Shown piece by piece: positions 46,106-54,332 of a stretch of 64,000 nt of DNA. Below the pieces are notes generated by a model that ran no database searches, was not told the DNA's origin, and saw only the letters and a list, made by a program, of their open reading frames with translations. The position numbers and the translations under genes are program-made. Position 1 is the first letter of the stretch, and every line of letters begins with the position of its first letter. Source of the stretch: a virus. The DNA lies in the IMG/VR virus record IMGVR_UViG_3300032224_000679, positions 1 to 64,000 of that record. One strand, given 5' to 3'.

Positions 46106-47478
46106 TAATTGTCTGCCTTAGGTGTTAGGGCCTTACTTAAACTCTGACGTGTTGGTAATGTTTGGCCTTCATGATTTGTATATGTACTTGTATCATTAAC
46201 AAAAATACTACGTTGAGTTTGATTATTTGGTCCGGGAGTAAGATCTGTTCTTACATTATCTTCTACTTTGATCCAACGTGTTCCGCTGTATCTAAATAAC
46301 CTATTAGGAACATAGTCTGTGCGTAATACATAATCTCCTATGGTAGGAGCCGCAGGGAATGAAGTTGCAACAGTAACAGGCCATCCGTCGGGAGTTTTGC
46401 CATCTCCTGCTAAGTACCCTGGTATATTTGAGTCTGGTGTAGTTGGTTGTGTTGCGTAGTCTACTGTGCTGTCAACATACAAGAAATCTGAATTTGATTG
46501 TTGTCCTGTTGGGTCTCCTGGACTGCCATCAGGGTTTAATGGTAAATTATACAATGGATTAATATCAGTACCACTTGCAGGAACATCTATCTGTGCTTGA
46601 GCAATAATAGCGTCGTTGATTTGATTTAGTTTACTCAATGTGCTGATTACCTGTCCAATAGGTGTTGCATTAGCATCGCCTGCTGATACAATGTTTAAAA
46701 TATCTTTGTATTCTTGACTGTCTACCAATGGTGTACATTTTACACGCCAAATGTGTGGCCACCAGGTTTGACTAAATCCTGAGCTTTCAAATGTAGCATC
46801 TTGTACAACATAATACCGTTTGAGTACAGCAGGGATATCTGCGTTTAACGGATAGTAATCTTTCTTATGCGGCAGCTCTAATACATCGCCACTCATAATT
46901 TTTCTACCCAATGCTGCCACAGTGTCAGTTAAATGAAATGAAATATAAATTGTATCGGCATTTAAGAAAATACCAAATTGTGTTAAGTCAAAGTCGTTGT
47001 CGTTGACAGTATAAATGCCGCGCAGATTATAAACGTCGCTGTCGTACTTGCGGTCTCTATTTTCTAAGAATAACAAGTCCTGAATATTCAACGCACTTTG
47101 ATTAGCATAGTTTGGTTTAGTTGCATCATTCCAATACACTGAAATGGGGTTACCTGATGAAATGGTAGTTGTAGCACCACTGGTCATCGTAACAGTATTT
47201 GCAGTTACATTGGTGCTGAATATAACAGTGTTGGCTGCAATGCCAATTCCGCTTAATGTTTGTCCAACTTCAAAAGAAGCCACATTGGAAAAATACAAAA
47301 CTCTTGAGTTAGCCGAAGTATTGCCAGTGGTAGTGTATGCAGTGGTTTGATTTGTGGTGCCAAGATATTTGTGAAGATTTACTCCCACTCCGCCCACAGT
47401 GAACTCTTCGGAAATTCTTTTATCAAAAAACTTGTAATCGTTACTGTGGTTTTCACGCCACATACTTAATCTTGGCAT
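46105..47478 (-). CDS. 14: Neck protein gp14, extended
   Basis: 457-residue protein with the T4 gp14-type core: FFDKRISEEF at the N-terminus, then NIQDLLFLENRDRKYD, ADTIYISFHL, GRKIMSGDVLELPH and WPHIWRVKC. T4 gp14 (about 256 residues) forms the neck ring between portal and tail. Extra length comes from an inserted beta domain near residues 45-115 (FEVGQTLSGIGIAANTV) and a long C-terminal extension that includes YVPNRLFRYSGTRWIKV. A minus-strand late promoter ATAAATA lies 20 bases upstream, and an AGGA ribosome binding site is 6 bases from the ATG. Confidence 0.85.
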   Translation of the reverse strand: MPRLSMWRENHSNDYKFFDKRISEEFTVGGVGVNLHKYLGTTNQTTAYTTTGNTSANSRVLYFSNVASFEVGQTLSGIGIAANTVIFSTNVTANTVTMTSGATTTISSGNPISVYWNDATKPNYANQSALNIQDLLFLENRDRKYDSDVYNLRGIYTVNDNDFDLTQFGIFLNADTIYISFHLTDTVAALGRKIMSGDVLELPHKKDYYPLNADIPAVLKRYYVVQDATFESSGFSQTWWPHIWRVKCTPLVDSQEYKDILNIVSAGDANATPIGQVISTLSKLNQINDAIIAQAQIDVPASGTDINPLYNLPLNPDGSPGDPTGQQSNSDFLYVDSTVDYATQPTTPDSNIPGYLAGDGKTPDGWPVTVATSFPAAPTIGDYVLRTDYVPNRLFRYSGTRWIKVEDNVRTDLTPGPNNQTQRSIFVNDTSTYTNHEGQTLPTRQSLSKALTPKADN

Positions 47479-47498
47479 ATCGGATCCTGCTAATAGTG

Positions 47499-47505
47499 TA
47501 TTTAT
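47499..47505 (-). promoter_or_regulatory. T4-type late promoter (ATAAATA) for gp14-gp15-Nudix
   Basis: Exact ATAAATA on the minus strand 20 bases before the gp14 ATG. It is back-to-back with the plus-strand sigma70 promoter that starts at 47510. Confidence 0.65.
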
Positions 47506-47509
47506 GGGC

Positions 47510-47538
47510 TTGACAGGTATTCCATTTTATCGTATAAT
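47510..47538 (+). promoter_or_regulatory. Perfect consensus sigma70 promoter (TTGACA, 17-bp spacer, TATAAT)
   Basis: TTGACA at 47510-47515 and TATAAT at 47533-47538 with exactly 17 bases between. It is 31 bases upstream of the ATG at 47570. This is a strong unmodified host-polymerase promoter, as expected for an immediate-early gene, in the middle of late virion genes. Confidence 0.9.
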
Positions 47539-47569
47539 ATACTTTTTACACAAAGTGCGGGGATCAAAC

Positions 47570-48733
47570 ATGGCTACAGTAGCAGGCGTTAAGATTAAAA
47601 CTAAAGTTGCTAAAGCAAGAGGCACAGCCTTTGCTGATGAAAAATACACAGGTGGCGAGCCCCAGTGGGACACTGAGCAAGCACTGACTATGGAGCAAAG
47701 CGAATTTGACCATAACCTGCGTAAAAGTTTTTATTATTACAACTATTACTATAGTCAAAAAGATACCAAAAAGTATGTAGTAGAATGGATGCAGAAAAAT
47801 GGCTATGCAAAACAGCAAGTCAGTGATTTTGTACGTAGTCCGGACCGCTCGTTAAGCATGACAGCATGTAGTTTGGTTATGGCACATAGAGCAGGGATGC
47901 CCATGCGTGAACGTGAACTGGAATTCCTTAAAACACAGATTGCTGAAGTGCTGGAGAAAAGCGAACCCGAAGTGGTCGAAGTGGTTGCAGATAAGCCCAA
48001 GGCTTACGTACCAACAATTCAGGATCGGTTAAATGAAAAAACCAGCGAGATTATTGGTGAGCTTGAAGGTGTGTTTGATGATGTCAGCACAGGCACTAAA
48101 AACCCCACAAAGTTGTATGACTTTTTGGTTGCTAACAACGTGGTACAAAGTCAACTCAGCAAGTATGAAACACTGTACACCAAACGCAAAGAAGAGTTGT
48201 TGGCCGCACAAGGCAAGGAAGATCCACAGCTCAAAGAAGGTTACAGCAATTTCAAAGCCGCAGACTTTAAGCGCATGATTGCTTGGATTGATGACTTACT
48301 TGCGGCAGTGGAACAATATCGTGGAGTTAAAAAAGCTACCAAAAAAGCCCGTGTTAAGAAAGCGCCCAGCAAAGAAAAGCTGATTGCTAGACTTAAATAC
48401 GCCAAAGAAAATAAAGAGCTTAAAATTGTAAGTATCAATCCTGCTGACATATTGGGCGCACAGGAACTGTGGATGTATAACGCAAAAACTCGCAAATTGG
48501 GCAAGTATGTTGCGGCTACATACAAAACACTGTCAGTCAAAGGTACAAGTATTGAAAACTTTGATACAGATAAAAGTGTATGCAAAACCCTGCGTAAACC
48601 CGAAGAGAAGCTCAAAGAGTTTGCCAAAGCAGGTAAAGTTCAATTACGGAAGTTTTTGGAAGATATTCGAGCTACAGAAACCAAGCTCAACGGAAGAATT
48701 AACGAAGATATTCTGCTATTGAAAGTTGCCTAA
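47570..48733 (+). CDS. Conserved phage protein of unknown function, probably early
   Basis: 387 residues, very rich in Lys and Glu and mostly helical. A tyrosine-rich patch (SFYYYNYYYSQKD, about residues 50-62) and a helical part (YVVEWMQKNGYAKQQVSDFV) come first. A lysine-rich linker (KKATKKARVKKAPSKEK, about 258-274) follows. The C-terminal domain contains LWMYNAKTRKLGKYVA. The basic linker suggests nucleic acid contact, but no catalytic motif is visible. I chose the ATG at 47570 over the in-frame ATG 66 bases upstream because the latter lies upstream of the predicted RNA start of the consensus sigma70 promoter. Being driven by an early-type promoter, it may act in host takeover. It also resembles hypothetical proteins of aquatic T4-like phages. 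Confidence 0.75.
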   Translation: MATVAGVKIKTKVAKARGTAFADEKYTGGEPQWDTEQALTMEQSEFDHNLRKSFYYYNYYYSQKDTKKYVVEWMQKNGYAKQQVSDFVRSPDRSLSMTACSLVMAHRAGMPMRERELEFLKTQIAEVLEKSEPEVVEVVADKPKAYVPTIQDRLNEKTSEIIGELEGVFDDVSTGTKNPTKLYDFLVANNVVQSQLSKYETLYTKRKEELLAAQGKEDPQLKEGYSNFKAADFKRMIAWIDDLLAAVEQYRGVKKATKKARVKKAPSKEKLIARLKYAKENKELKIVSINPADILGAQELWMYNAKTRKLGKYVAATYKTLSVKGTSIENFDTDKSVCKTLRKPEEKLKEFAKAGKVQLRKFLEDIRATETKLNGRINEDILLLKVA

Positions 48734-48738
48734 CATCT

Positions 48739-48772
48739 GTGTCCTGTTGGCTAAATATGGTTAACAGGACAC
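48739..48772 (+). promoter_or_regulatory. Late promoter inside a 10-bp inverted repeat that can hide the gp13 ribosome binding site
   Basis: GTGTCCTGTT (48739-48748) and AACAGGACAC (48763-48772) are perfectly complementary. The 14-base loop contains CTAAATA (48751-48757), a late promoter core. The second arm includes AGGA, the ribosome binding site for the ATG at 48777. RNA reading through from upstream would fold and hide it, whereas RNA starting at the late promoter (near 48763) lacks the first arm. Confidence 0.7.
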
Positions 48773-48776
48773 ATTT

Positions 48777-49940
48777 ATGACAACTGGTAATGTAGTAATA
48801 ACACCCGATTTACAAAATGACCTAAGCCTTCGTTCAAAGAGTTTAGGTGGCCCAGGCACAATTAGCACAGACAGTGCTATCGCCGCCAATGAACAAATAC
48901 AAACACTTAATCAACTACGCAACGATATGGTTGACTATATCAGACTGCGTTTAGGCGATCAAATTGTTGACGTTGAGTTAGATAAAGAGCATTACGAAAT
49001 GGCCATGAAACAGGCTTTGATCAAGTATCGTCAACGTGCGCCCAATGCATCTGAGGAAAGTTATGCGTTCTTAGACTTGTTGCCTGAAGTACAAGAGTAT
49101 ATATTGCCTAACTACATCACAGAAGTTCGACAAATATTCCGACGAGGTATTGGAAGTGTGTCGGGTACTACTGCTAGCCAGTTTGAACCGTTTGCGTCAG
49201 GTTATTTGAACACTTATATGTTGGTAGCAGGGCGGGTTGGCGGATTAACTAACTACGAACTGTTTGCACAATATCAAGAATTAGCCATGAAGATGTTTGG
49301 TGGTTACATGAACTTTACATGGAATCGTGTAACTAAGAAACTTACTATTGTGCGTAAGATTCCAAATTACGGGCATACATATTTTGCACTACATAGCCTA
49401 ACGTCTTCAGGCACAGCAGTAGGTAGTACAATAACAATTACCACAGCAACCCCTCAGGTCATGAGGACTGGCGACAGCATTTACATCGCTGATTGCGGGG
49501 TATCAGGATACAATACACAATATGTAGTTGACACTATAGACAACACAGGTACTGTGATAACTGTTATCTCATCACAAGTCTTAGGTGCAACATCAGTAAC
49601 GGGGTATCAACTAAGTCAAACACACGTTTGGAGTCCTCAAGTTGATGGAATGAATAATACTGAAAGTGTGCTACTTTGGATCTATAACTACAAGCCAGAT
49701 GTCATGCTATTGAGCGATCCTATGGTATTTCCATGGTTGCAGGATTATGCATTGGCGTTTTGTAAAACAATACTTGGACAAGCTCGCGGTAAGTTTGCTC
49801 AAATTGCTGGTCCACAAGGCGGCACACAGTTAAATGGTGCGGCACTGATGGCAGAAGGACAAGCCGAGATGGAAAAGCTCGAAGAAGATTTGAAGAACTA
49901 CGTAGACGGAAGTACTCCACTATATTGGGTAACAGGATAA
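48777..49940 (+). CDS. 13: Neck protein gp13, extended
   Basis: 387-residue T4 gp13-family neck protein, which with gp14 closes the filled head and joins it to the tail. Recognisable parts: RLGDQIVDVELDKEHYEMAM, then KYRQRAPNASEESYAFLDL near residues 83-100, YILPNYITEVRQIFRRG, MFGGYMNFTWNRVTKKL, and the C-terminal LLWIYNYKPDVMLLSDP with LPWLQDYALAFCK-like helix. T4 gp13 has about 309 residues. The excess is a small beta insertion at about 205-280 (TGDSIYIADCGVSGYNT), of the same general kind as the insertions in gp14 and gp15. It is expressed from its own late promoter inside an inverted repeat. A hairpin terminator follows. Confidence 0.92.
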   Translation: MTTGNVVITPDLQNDLSLRSKSLGGPGTISTDSAIAANEQIQTLNQLRNDMVDYIRLRLGDQIVDVELDKEHYEMAMKQALIKYRQRAPNASEESYAFLDLLPEVQEYILPNYITEVRQIFRRGIGSVSGTTASQFEPFASGYLNTYMLVAGRVGGLTNYELFAQYQELAMKMFGGYMNFTWNRVTKKLTIVRKIPNYGHTYFALHSLTSSGTAVGSTITITTATPQVMRTGDSIYIADCGVSGYNTQYVVDTIDNTGTVITVISSQVLGATSVTGYQLSQTHVWSPQVDGMNNTESVLLWIYNYKPDVMLLSDPMVFPWLQDYALAFCKTILGQARGKFAQIAGPQGGTQLNGAALMAEGQAEMEKLEEDLKNYVDGSTPLYWVTG

Positions 49941-49963
49941 TTGACTTTGTTTGTGTTTTATGT

Positions 49964-49990
49964 AAAAATGCTCCTAATGGGGCATTTTTT
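49964..49990 (+). terminator. Terminator-like hairpin between gp13 and dNMP kinase
   Basis: AAAAATGCTCC (49964-49974), loop TAAT, GGGGCATTTTT (49979-49989) with one G-T pair and a six-T run. The next base is the ATG of the kinase. Confidence 0.75.
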
Positions 49991-50611
49991 ATGATTATCG
50001 GAATTTCAGGATTTATTGGCAGCGGCAAAGACACAGCCGCAAACTACCTAGTGGGCTTTCATGGCTTTAGGCGTGACAGCTTTGCAGGCGCACTCAAAGA
50101 CGCAGTAGCCGCTGTATTTGGCTGGGATAGAGAACTGCTTGAAGGATTGACTCCCGAAGCACGACACTGGCGCGAACAAGTAGACCCATGGTGGGCAGAA
50201 CGTTTGAATATACCTGGATTGACTCCAAGGTGGGTATTGCAGTTCTGGGGCACAGAAGTTTGCCGCAAAGGATTCAACGATGACATCTGGATTGCCGCAC
50301 TTGAAAACCGCCTTCGTAGTCGTACAGGTCACACGGTAATTAGCGATGTGCGTTTCCCCAACGAAATTGCTAGTATTAAAAATGCCGGAGGCAAAATTAT
50401 ATGGGTGCAACGTGGTGTTATTCCTCACTGGTATGAGCTTGCTATTAAAGCCAATCGAGGTGATGCCAAAGCAGAGCAATGGTTAGTGGATAATAAGATT
50501 CATGTCAGCGAAACTGCTTGGGTCGGAACAGAATTTGATGTTATTATTGACAACAATAGATCCGTTGAGAATCTATACTCAGCACTTAAAAATCTGGTAC
50601 AAGAGGGCTAG
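49991..50611 (+). CDS. 1: Deoxynucleoside monophosphate kinase gp1
   Basis: 206-residue kinase converting dNMPs to dNDPs for phage DNA synthesis. The Walker A loop GFIGSGKDT lies at residues 7-15. Further typical parts are the DSFAGALKDAV segment, the LTPRWVLQFWGTEVCR lid region and VISDVRFPNE near 118-127. The frame is open upstream to a TTG at 49925, but the ATG at 49991 gives the normal kinase N-terminus (MIIGISGF). This ATG directly follows a terminator hairpin, so expression needs read-through or a start close by. A weak TTGACT / TAAAAA promoter-like pair with a 16-base spacer lies at 49941-49968. The 3' end overlaps the opposite-strand HNH-like gene by 26 bases. Confidence 0.9.
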   Translation: MIIGISGFIGSGKDTAANYLVGFHGFRRDSFAGALKDAVAAVFGWDRELLEGLTPEARHWREQVDPWWAERLNIPGLTPRWVLQFWGTEVCRKGFNDDIWIAALENRLRSRTGHTVISDVRFPNEIASIKNAGGKIIWVQRGVIPHWYELAIKANRGDAKAEQWLVDNKIHVSETAWVGTEFDVIIDNNRSVENLYSALKNLVQEG

Positions 50612-50936
50612 GCTTCCACGGCAACTTACTTGTTGCTACTTCCACTCTACAGTTAAGACAAACAGTCTTTAAATTAAACTGGCCAACATTCTTTAAGTTA
50701 CCATCTACATGATAAACAGTCATTTGTTTATCCACATATTTTGCATGCCACCCACATTTATCACATATATGTGACTTCCTGTAACCTGCTTTATACCAAG
50801 AAGGTACAGGTTTGTATTTCTTCCCTGCCCTAGCACAAACATCACAAACCTTGCGATAATAAACTTTTTCGCCTAGATAACGATTAATTGCTACAGGCCT
50901 ACTGTTACAAGTGGGACATAATGGTCTATCTTTCAT
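50586..50936 (-). CDS. HNH-like zinc-ribbon protein
   Basis: 116-residue protein with four CxxC pairs (CPTC at 7-10, CDVC, CDKC, CLNC). The central segment YHVDGNLKNVGQFNLKTVCLNC resembles the HNH/His-Me finger pattern, normally HHxDGNxxN...NLxxLCxxC, with Tyr replacing the first His. The C-terminus is LPWKPSPLVPDF. It may be a small nuclease or a nucleic acid-binding zinc protein. I cannot tell whether it is active. I chose the ATG at 50936 over an in-frame TTG at 50951. A minus-strand GTAAATA ends 4 bases before this ATG, as at the other abutting late promoters. Confidence 0.65.
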   Translation of the reverse strand: MKDRPLCPTCNSRPVAINRYLGEKVYYRKVCDVCARAGKKYKPVPSWYKAGYRKSHICDKCGWHAKYVDKQMTVYHVDGNLKNVGQFNLKTVCLNCRVEVATSKLPWKPSPLVPDF

Positions 50937-50940
50937 ATTG

Positions 50941-50947
50941 TATTTAC
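50941..50947 (-). promoter_or_regulatory. Late promoter (GTAAATA) abutting the HNH-like start
   Basis: Minus-strand GTAAATA followed by CAAT and the ATG, the same layout as at 10440, 14865, 36034, 55022 and 58307. Confidence 0.4.
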
Positions 50948-50985
50948 TCAAACCTTAATTAAGGGCAACCAAACAGCCCATATTT

Positions 50986-51032
50986 TGTTTCATCCGATAA
51001 ATATCTTTAACAGTTTAAGAGGAAATGAAACA
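50986..51032 (+). promoter_or_regulatory. Late promoter for the sheath gene, bracketed by an 8-bp inverted repeat
   Basis: ATAAATA at 50997-51003 lies between TGTTTCAT (50986-50993) and ATGAAACA (51025-51032). The second arm covers the spacer after the ribosome binding site AGAGGA (51018-51023) and the A of the ATG. Late RNA starting near 51009 would lack the first arm. Confidence 0.55.
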
Positions 51033-54000
51033 TGGCAATACTAGTTTCTCCAGGCGTATCAGTTACAGTCACAGATGAAAGTAATTATGCACCTAATCAA
51101 CTTGGTTCAGTAGCTTACATCCTAGTAGCAACTGCAACCAATAAAGTAGCACCAGGTGGAACTGCTTATGCAGCAGGCACACTACTTGAAAATGCAGGTA
51201 AAGTTTATAACATTACAAGTCAACGTGATCTTGTAACAACTTTTGGCACCCCAAGTTTTTATACCACATCCGGCGGAGCACCTATAAATGGTGACGAACG
51301 TAACGAATATGGTTTGATGGCAGCTTATAGCTTATTGGGCGTAAGCAACACAGTTTATGTACAACGTGCAAACGTTGACTTAGCAGCCTTGGGTGGTACA
51401 ACAAGTCGCCCATTGGCAAATCCAGCAAGTGGCGCATTTTGGTTAGACACAACAATGTCTGATTGGGGCATATATGAGTGGAGTTCAGCTAAACAAGATT
51501 TCACTTTAAAAACTCCAATTGTTATCATGGCTAATACAGATTTAGCCACAGACAACTTTACACCAAACACTGCCTTAGGATCAATCGGTAGCTATGCAGT
51601 TAACACATATTCTAATGCAAATCCTATATTCACTAAAGTATATGATAATTCATGGAAACTATTAGGCTCAACAGCTTGGCAAGCAGCACTTCCCGCTGTC
51701 ACAAGTTCGAATGCTAGTGCAAACATCCAAGCAACTGCTGGTATCATTATCAACACAACTAACGTTGTAGTGGGAATCGGCGCTAACTTAACTACAGTGG
51801 CAGGCAATATCAATGCTGCAAATATTACAGGTGTTACTTCTAGAGTAGCAAATAACTTGTTAATTATCAGTGTAACTGATCTTGCTAAAAGTGCCAATGT
51901 AACAGCAGACGGTCGTGCAAATATCAGCAACGGCGGTGCAGGCACAGCACTAACAACATTGGGTATTACAGCAGGTTCTTACACTGCACCTAATTTAAGT
52001 ATAGCACCTTATTATAGCGTACCAAGTTGGCAAGGCACAACTGCTGACGGTGCACTACGTCCAAGTGGTAGCGTATGGCAAAAAGCCAGTTCATTGGGCA
52101 TGGGATTAAATTCTGTTATTAAAAAATACGATAGCAGTTTAGGTGCATGGGCAACACAATCAGTTCCTGACTACTCGACTATATTTGCTGCTACATATGG
52201 ATTAGATCCAACAGGTGGCGGATTGAATATTACTCAAGGAACAATATACTCACAATACAATGCTTATGGTAACGTAACTGCTTCTGAAGTATTTTACTAC
52301 AGAAATTCAACAGGTGCCACAACTGTTACAGCTAATACAACAACCCCTGCAGCTCCTAGAGTTGGTGCAACATTTACCTTAACTACAAGAGCAAATGCAA
52401 GTTTAGGAACTACAACTAGCTATTCAGGTAATGTTACAACTGGTACTGTACAAGGATTTTTAAATGCTATTTCAGCATTGGGTGACCCAAATATTACAGC
52501 TAATTTAGATGCATCTGGTAGAGTTGTTATTACTCATGCGCTGGGTGGAGACATGATTGTTGCTGACGGTACAGGTACTCCTTTTGCTAACGTTGGTATT
52601 AACACTAATGCAACAAATGTTTATGCAAGTCCATATAGCGGAAGTGCAAACTTGTTACTAACTAACTGGAAACCTTTAGATAATGTTACATCTACTGGTT
52701 ACTATAGAAGCAGTACACAACCTTATGTTGAACCTGCTAACAACACATTGTGGTATTATAATACCCCAAGTCGTGCAGACATTATGATCAGTAATGGTAG
52801 TGCTTGGTTAGGTTATCAAAATCTAACTAACGATATTCGTGGTTATAATCTAAGTAACACTAACTCAACTGGTCCAATTCTATCAACCAGCACACCAACA
52901 TTGCAAGATGATGGTACACAATTGGTATATGGTGACTTATGGTTAAACACTGCTGACTTAGAAAATTATCCTAAGTTATACAGATGGCAACGTGTTAATG
53001 GTATTGATCAATGGGTATTGATCGATAATACAGACAACACAAGTCAAAACGGTATACTATTTGCAGATGCACGTTGGTCAACAGCAGGAAATGTAAATCC
53101 AGTAACTGGTACTATTCCTAGCATTGCAACATTGGCAGCAAGTAACTATGTTGATTTAGACGCTCCCGATCCAACACTATATCCACGTGGTATGTTATTG
53201 TTTAACACAAGAGCCAGCGGATACAATGTTAAAGAATATAAGAGTTCTTACTTTACTAGCTCTGCTTATCCAAATCAATCTTTACCAAGTAGAGCAGATA
53301 CATGGATCAGCGTTAGTGGATATCAAAGCAACGGTGTTGTTCCAAACTTTGGACGCAAAGCACAGCGCGGTGTTACATTGGCAGCACTAAGATCTGCTAT
53401 TGACAGTAGTACAGCATTGCGTGAAGATGCAAATCAATTTAACTTGATTGCATGTCCTGGATATCCTGAATTGATTCCTAATATGGTGTCATTGAATGAA
53501 GACCGTGATAACACAGCATTCATTGTTGGCGATACACCGCTGAGATTGGCCGCAACAGGTACAGCAATTCAAGCCTGGGCACAAAACAGTGTCAACACAC
53601 CAAGTACAGGCGAAGATGGATTGGCAACTGTTAATCCATATGTTGGTGTTTACTATCCAAGCGGACAAACAAATGACTTGGCTGGCAATCCTATTGCGGT
53701 TCCTCCAAGTCATGCAGTATTACGTTCTATTATTAAGAGCGATAATATAAGTTATCCATGGTTAGCTCCTGCAGGAACACGCAGAGGTTTAATTGATAAT
53801 GTTAATGCTATTGGATATGTTGACGGCACTTCCGGAGCGTTTGTAAGTGTTGGTATTACACAAGGTCTACGTGACGTAATGTACACAAACAAGATCAATC
53901 CGTTGACTAACTTACCAGGTGCAGGTCTTGTAATTTATGGTCAGAAAACACTAAGCTCTACTCCAAGCTCATTGGATCGAGTTAATGTTTCAAGACTTGT

Positions 54001-54328
54001 AAATTACTTACGTACACAAATGAACACATTGGCTCGTCCGTTTATATTTGAACCAAACGATCCAATTACTCGTAACAGCATTAAATCTGTTGTAAGTTCA
54101 TTGTTAAACGACTTAGTTGCCAAGCGTGGTGTAACAGACTACCTAGTAGTTTGTGACAGCACAAATAACACACCAGAGCGCATTGCAAGAAATGAACTTT
54201 GGGTAGATGTAGCAGTTCAACCAACTAAAGATGTTGAATTTATTTACATTCCGATTAGATTGAAAAATCCTGGCGAAATACAAGCAGGTAACCTAGCATC
54301 AGCTACAACAGTAGGAACAGGAGCATAA
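51032..54328 (+). CDS. 18: Contractile tail sheath gp18, enlarged
   Basis: 1098-residue sheath protein. The N-terminus (ILVSPGVSVTVTDESNYAP, then VAYILVATATNK) and the C-terminal 270 residues (GVTLAALRSAIDSST, LIACPGYPELIPNMV, SYPWLAPAGTRRG, RLVNYLRTQMNTLARPFIFE, VVCDSTNNTPERIARNELW) are classical gp18. T4 gp18 has 659 residues. About 450 additional residues in the middle (roughly 130-790) are beta-rich, Asn/Thr/Ser-rich insertions (WGIYEWSSAKQDF and several Ig-like parts), which should project on the outside of the tail. The tube gene follows after 4 bases. Confidence 0.95.
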   Translation: MAILVSPGVSVTVTDESNYAPNQLGSVAYILVATATNKVAPGGTAYAAGTLLENAGKVYNITSQRDLVTTFGTPSFYTTSGGAPINGDERNEYGLMAAYSLLGVSNTVYVQRANVDLAALGGTTSRPLANPASGAFWLDTTMSDWGIYEWSSAKQDFTLKTPIVIMANTDLATDNFTPNTALGSIGSYAVNTYSNANPIFTKVYDNSWKLLGSTAWQAALPAVTSSNASANIQATAGIIINTTNVVVGIGANLTTVAGNINAANITGVTSRVANNLLIISVTDLAKSANVTADGRANISNGGAGTALTTLGITAGSYTAPNLSIAPYYSVPSWQGTTADGALRPSGSVWQKASSLGMGLNSVIKKYDSSLGAWATQSVPDYSTIFAATYGLDPTGGGLNITQGTIYSQYNAYGNVTASEVFYYRNSTGATTVTANTTTPAAPRVGATFTLTTRANASLGTTTSYSGNVTTGTVQGFLNAISALGDPNITANLDASGRVVITHALGGDMIVADGTGTPFANVGINTNATNVYASPYSGSANLLLTNWKPLDNVTSTGYYRSSTQPYVEPANNTLWYYNTPSRADIMISNGSAWLGYQNLTNDIRGYNLSNTNSTGPILSTSTPTLQDDGTQLVYGDLWLNTADLENYPKLYRWQRVNGIDQWVLIDNTDNTSQNGILFADARWSTAGNVNPVTGTIPSIATLAASNYVDLDAPDPTLYPRGMLLFNTRASGYNVKEYKSSYFTSSAYPNQSLPSRADTWISVSGYQSNGVVPNFGRKAQRGVTLAALRSAIDSSTALREDANQFNLIACPGYPELIPNMVSLNEDRDNTAFIVGDTPLRLAATGTAIQAWAQNSVNTPSTGEDGLATVNPYVGVYYPSGQTNDLAGNPIAVPPSHAVLRSIIKSDNISYPWLAPAGTRRGLIDNVNAIGYVDGTSGAFVSVGITQGLRDVMYTNKINPLTNLPGAGLVIYGQKTLSSTPSSLDRVNVSRLVNYLRTQMNTLARPFIFEPNDPITRNSIKSVVSSLLNDLVAKRGVTDYLVVCDSTNNTPERIARNELWVDVAVQPTKDVEFIYIPIRLKNPGEIQAGNLASATTVGTGA

Positions 54329-54332
54329 TAAA

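Noticed and set aside
47504-47569. Upstream in-frame start for the 387-aa early gene
   Set aside because: It lies upstream of the predicted RNA start of the consensus sigma70 promoter and adds residues read from promoter sequence.
49941-49968. Clear sigma70 promoter for dNMP kinase
   Set aside because: TTGACT is good but the -10 (TAAAAA) is poor; mentioned only as a weak possibility.
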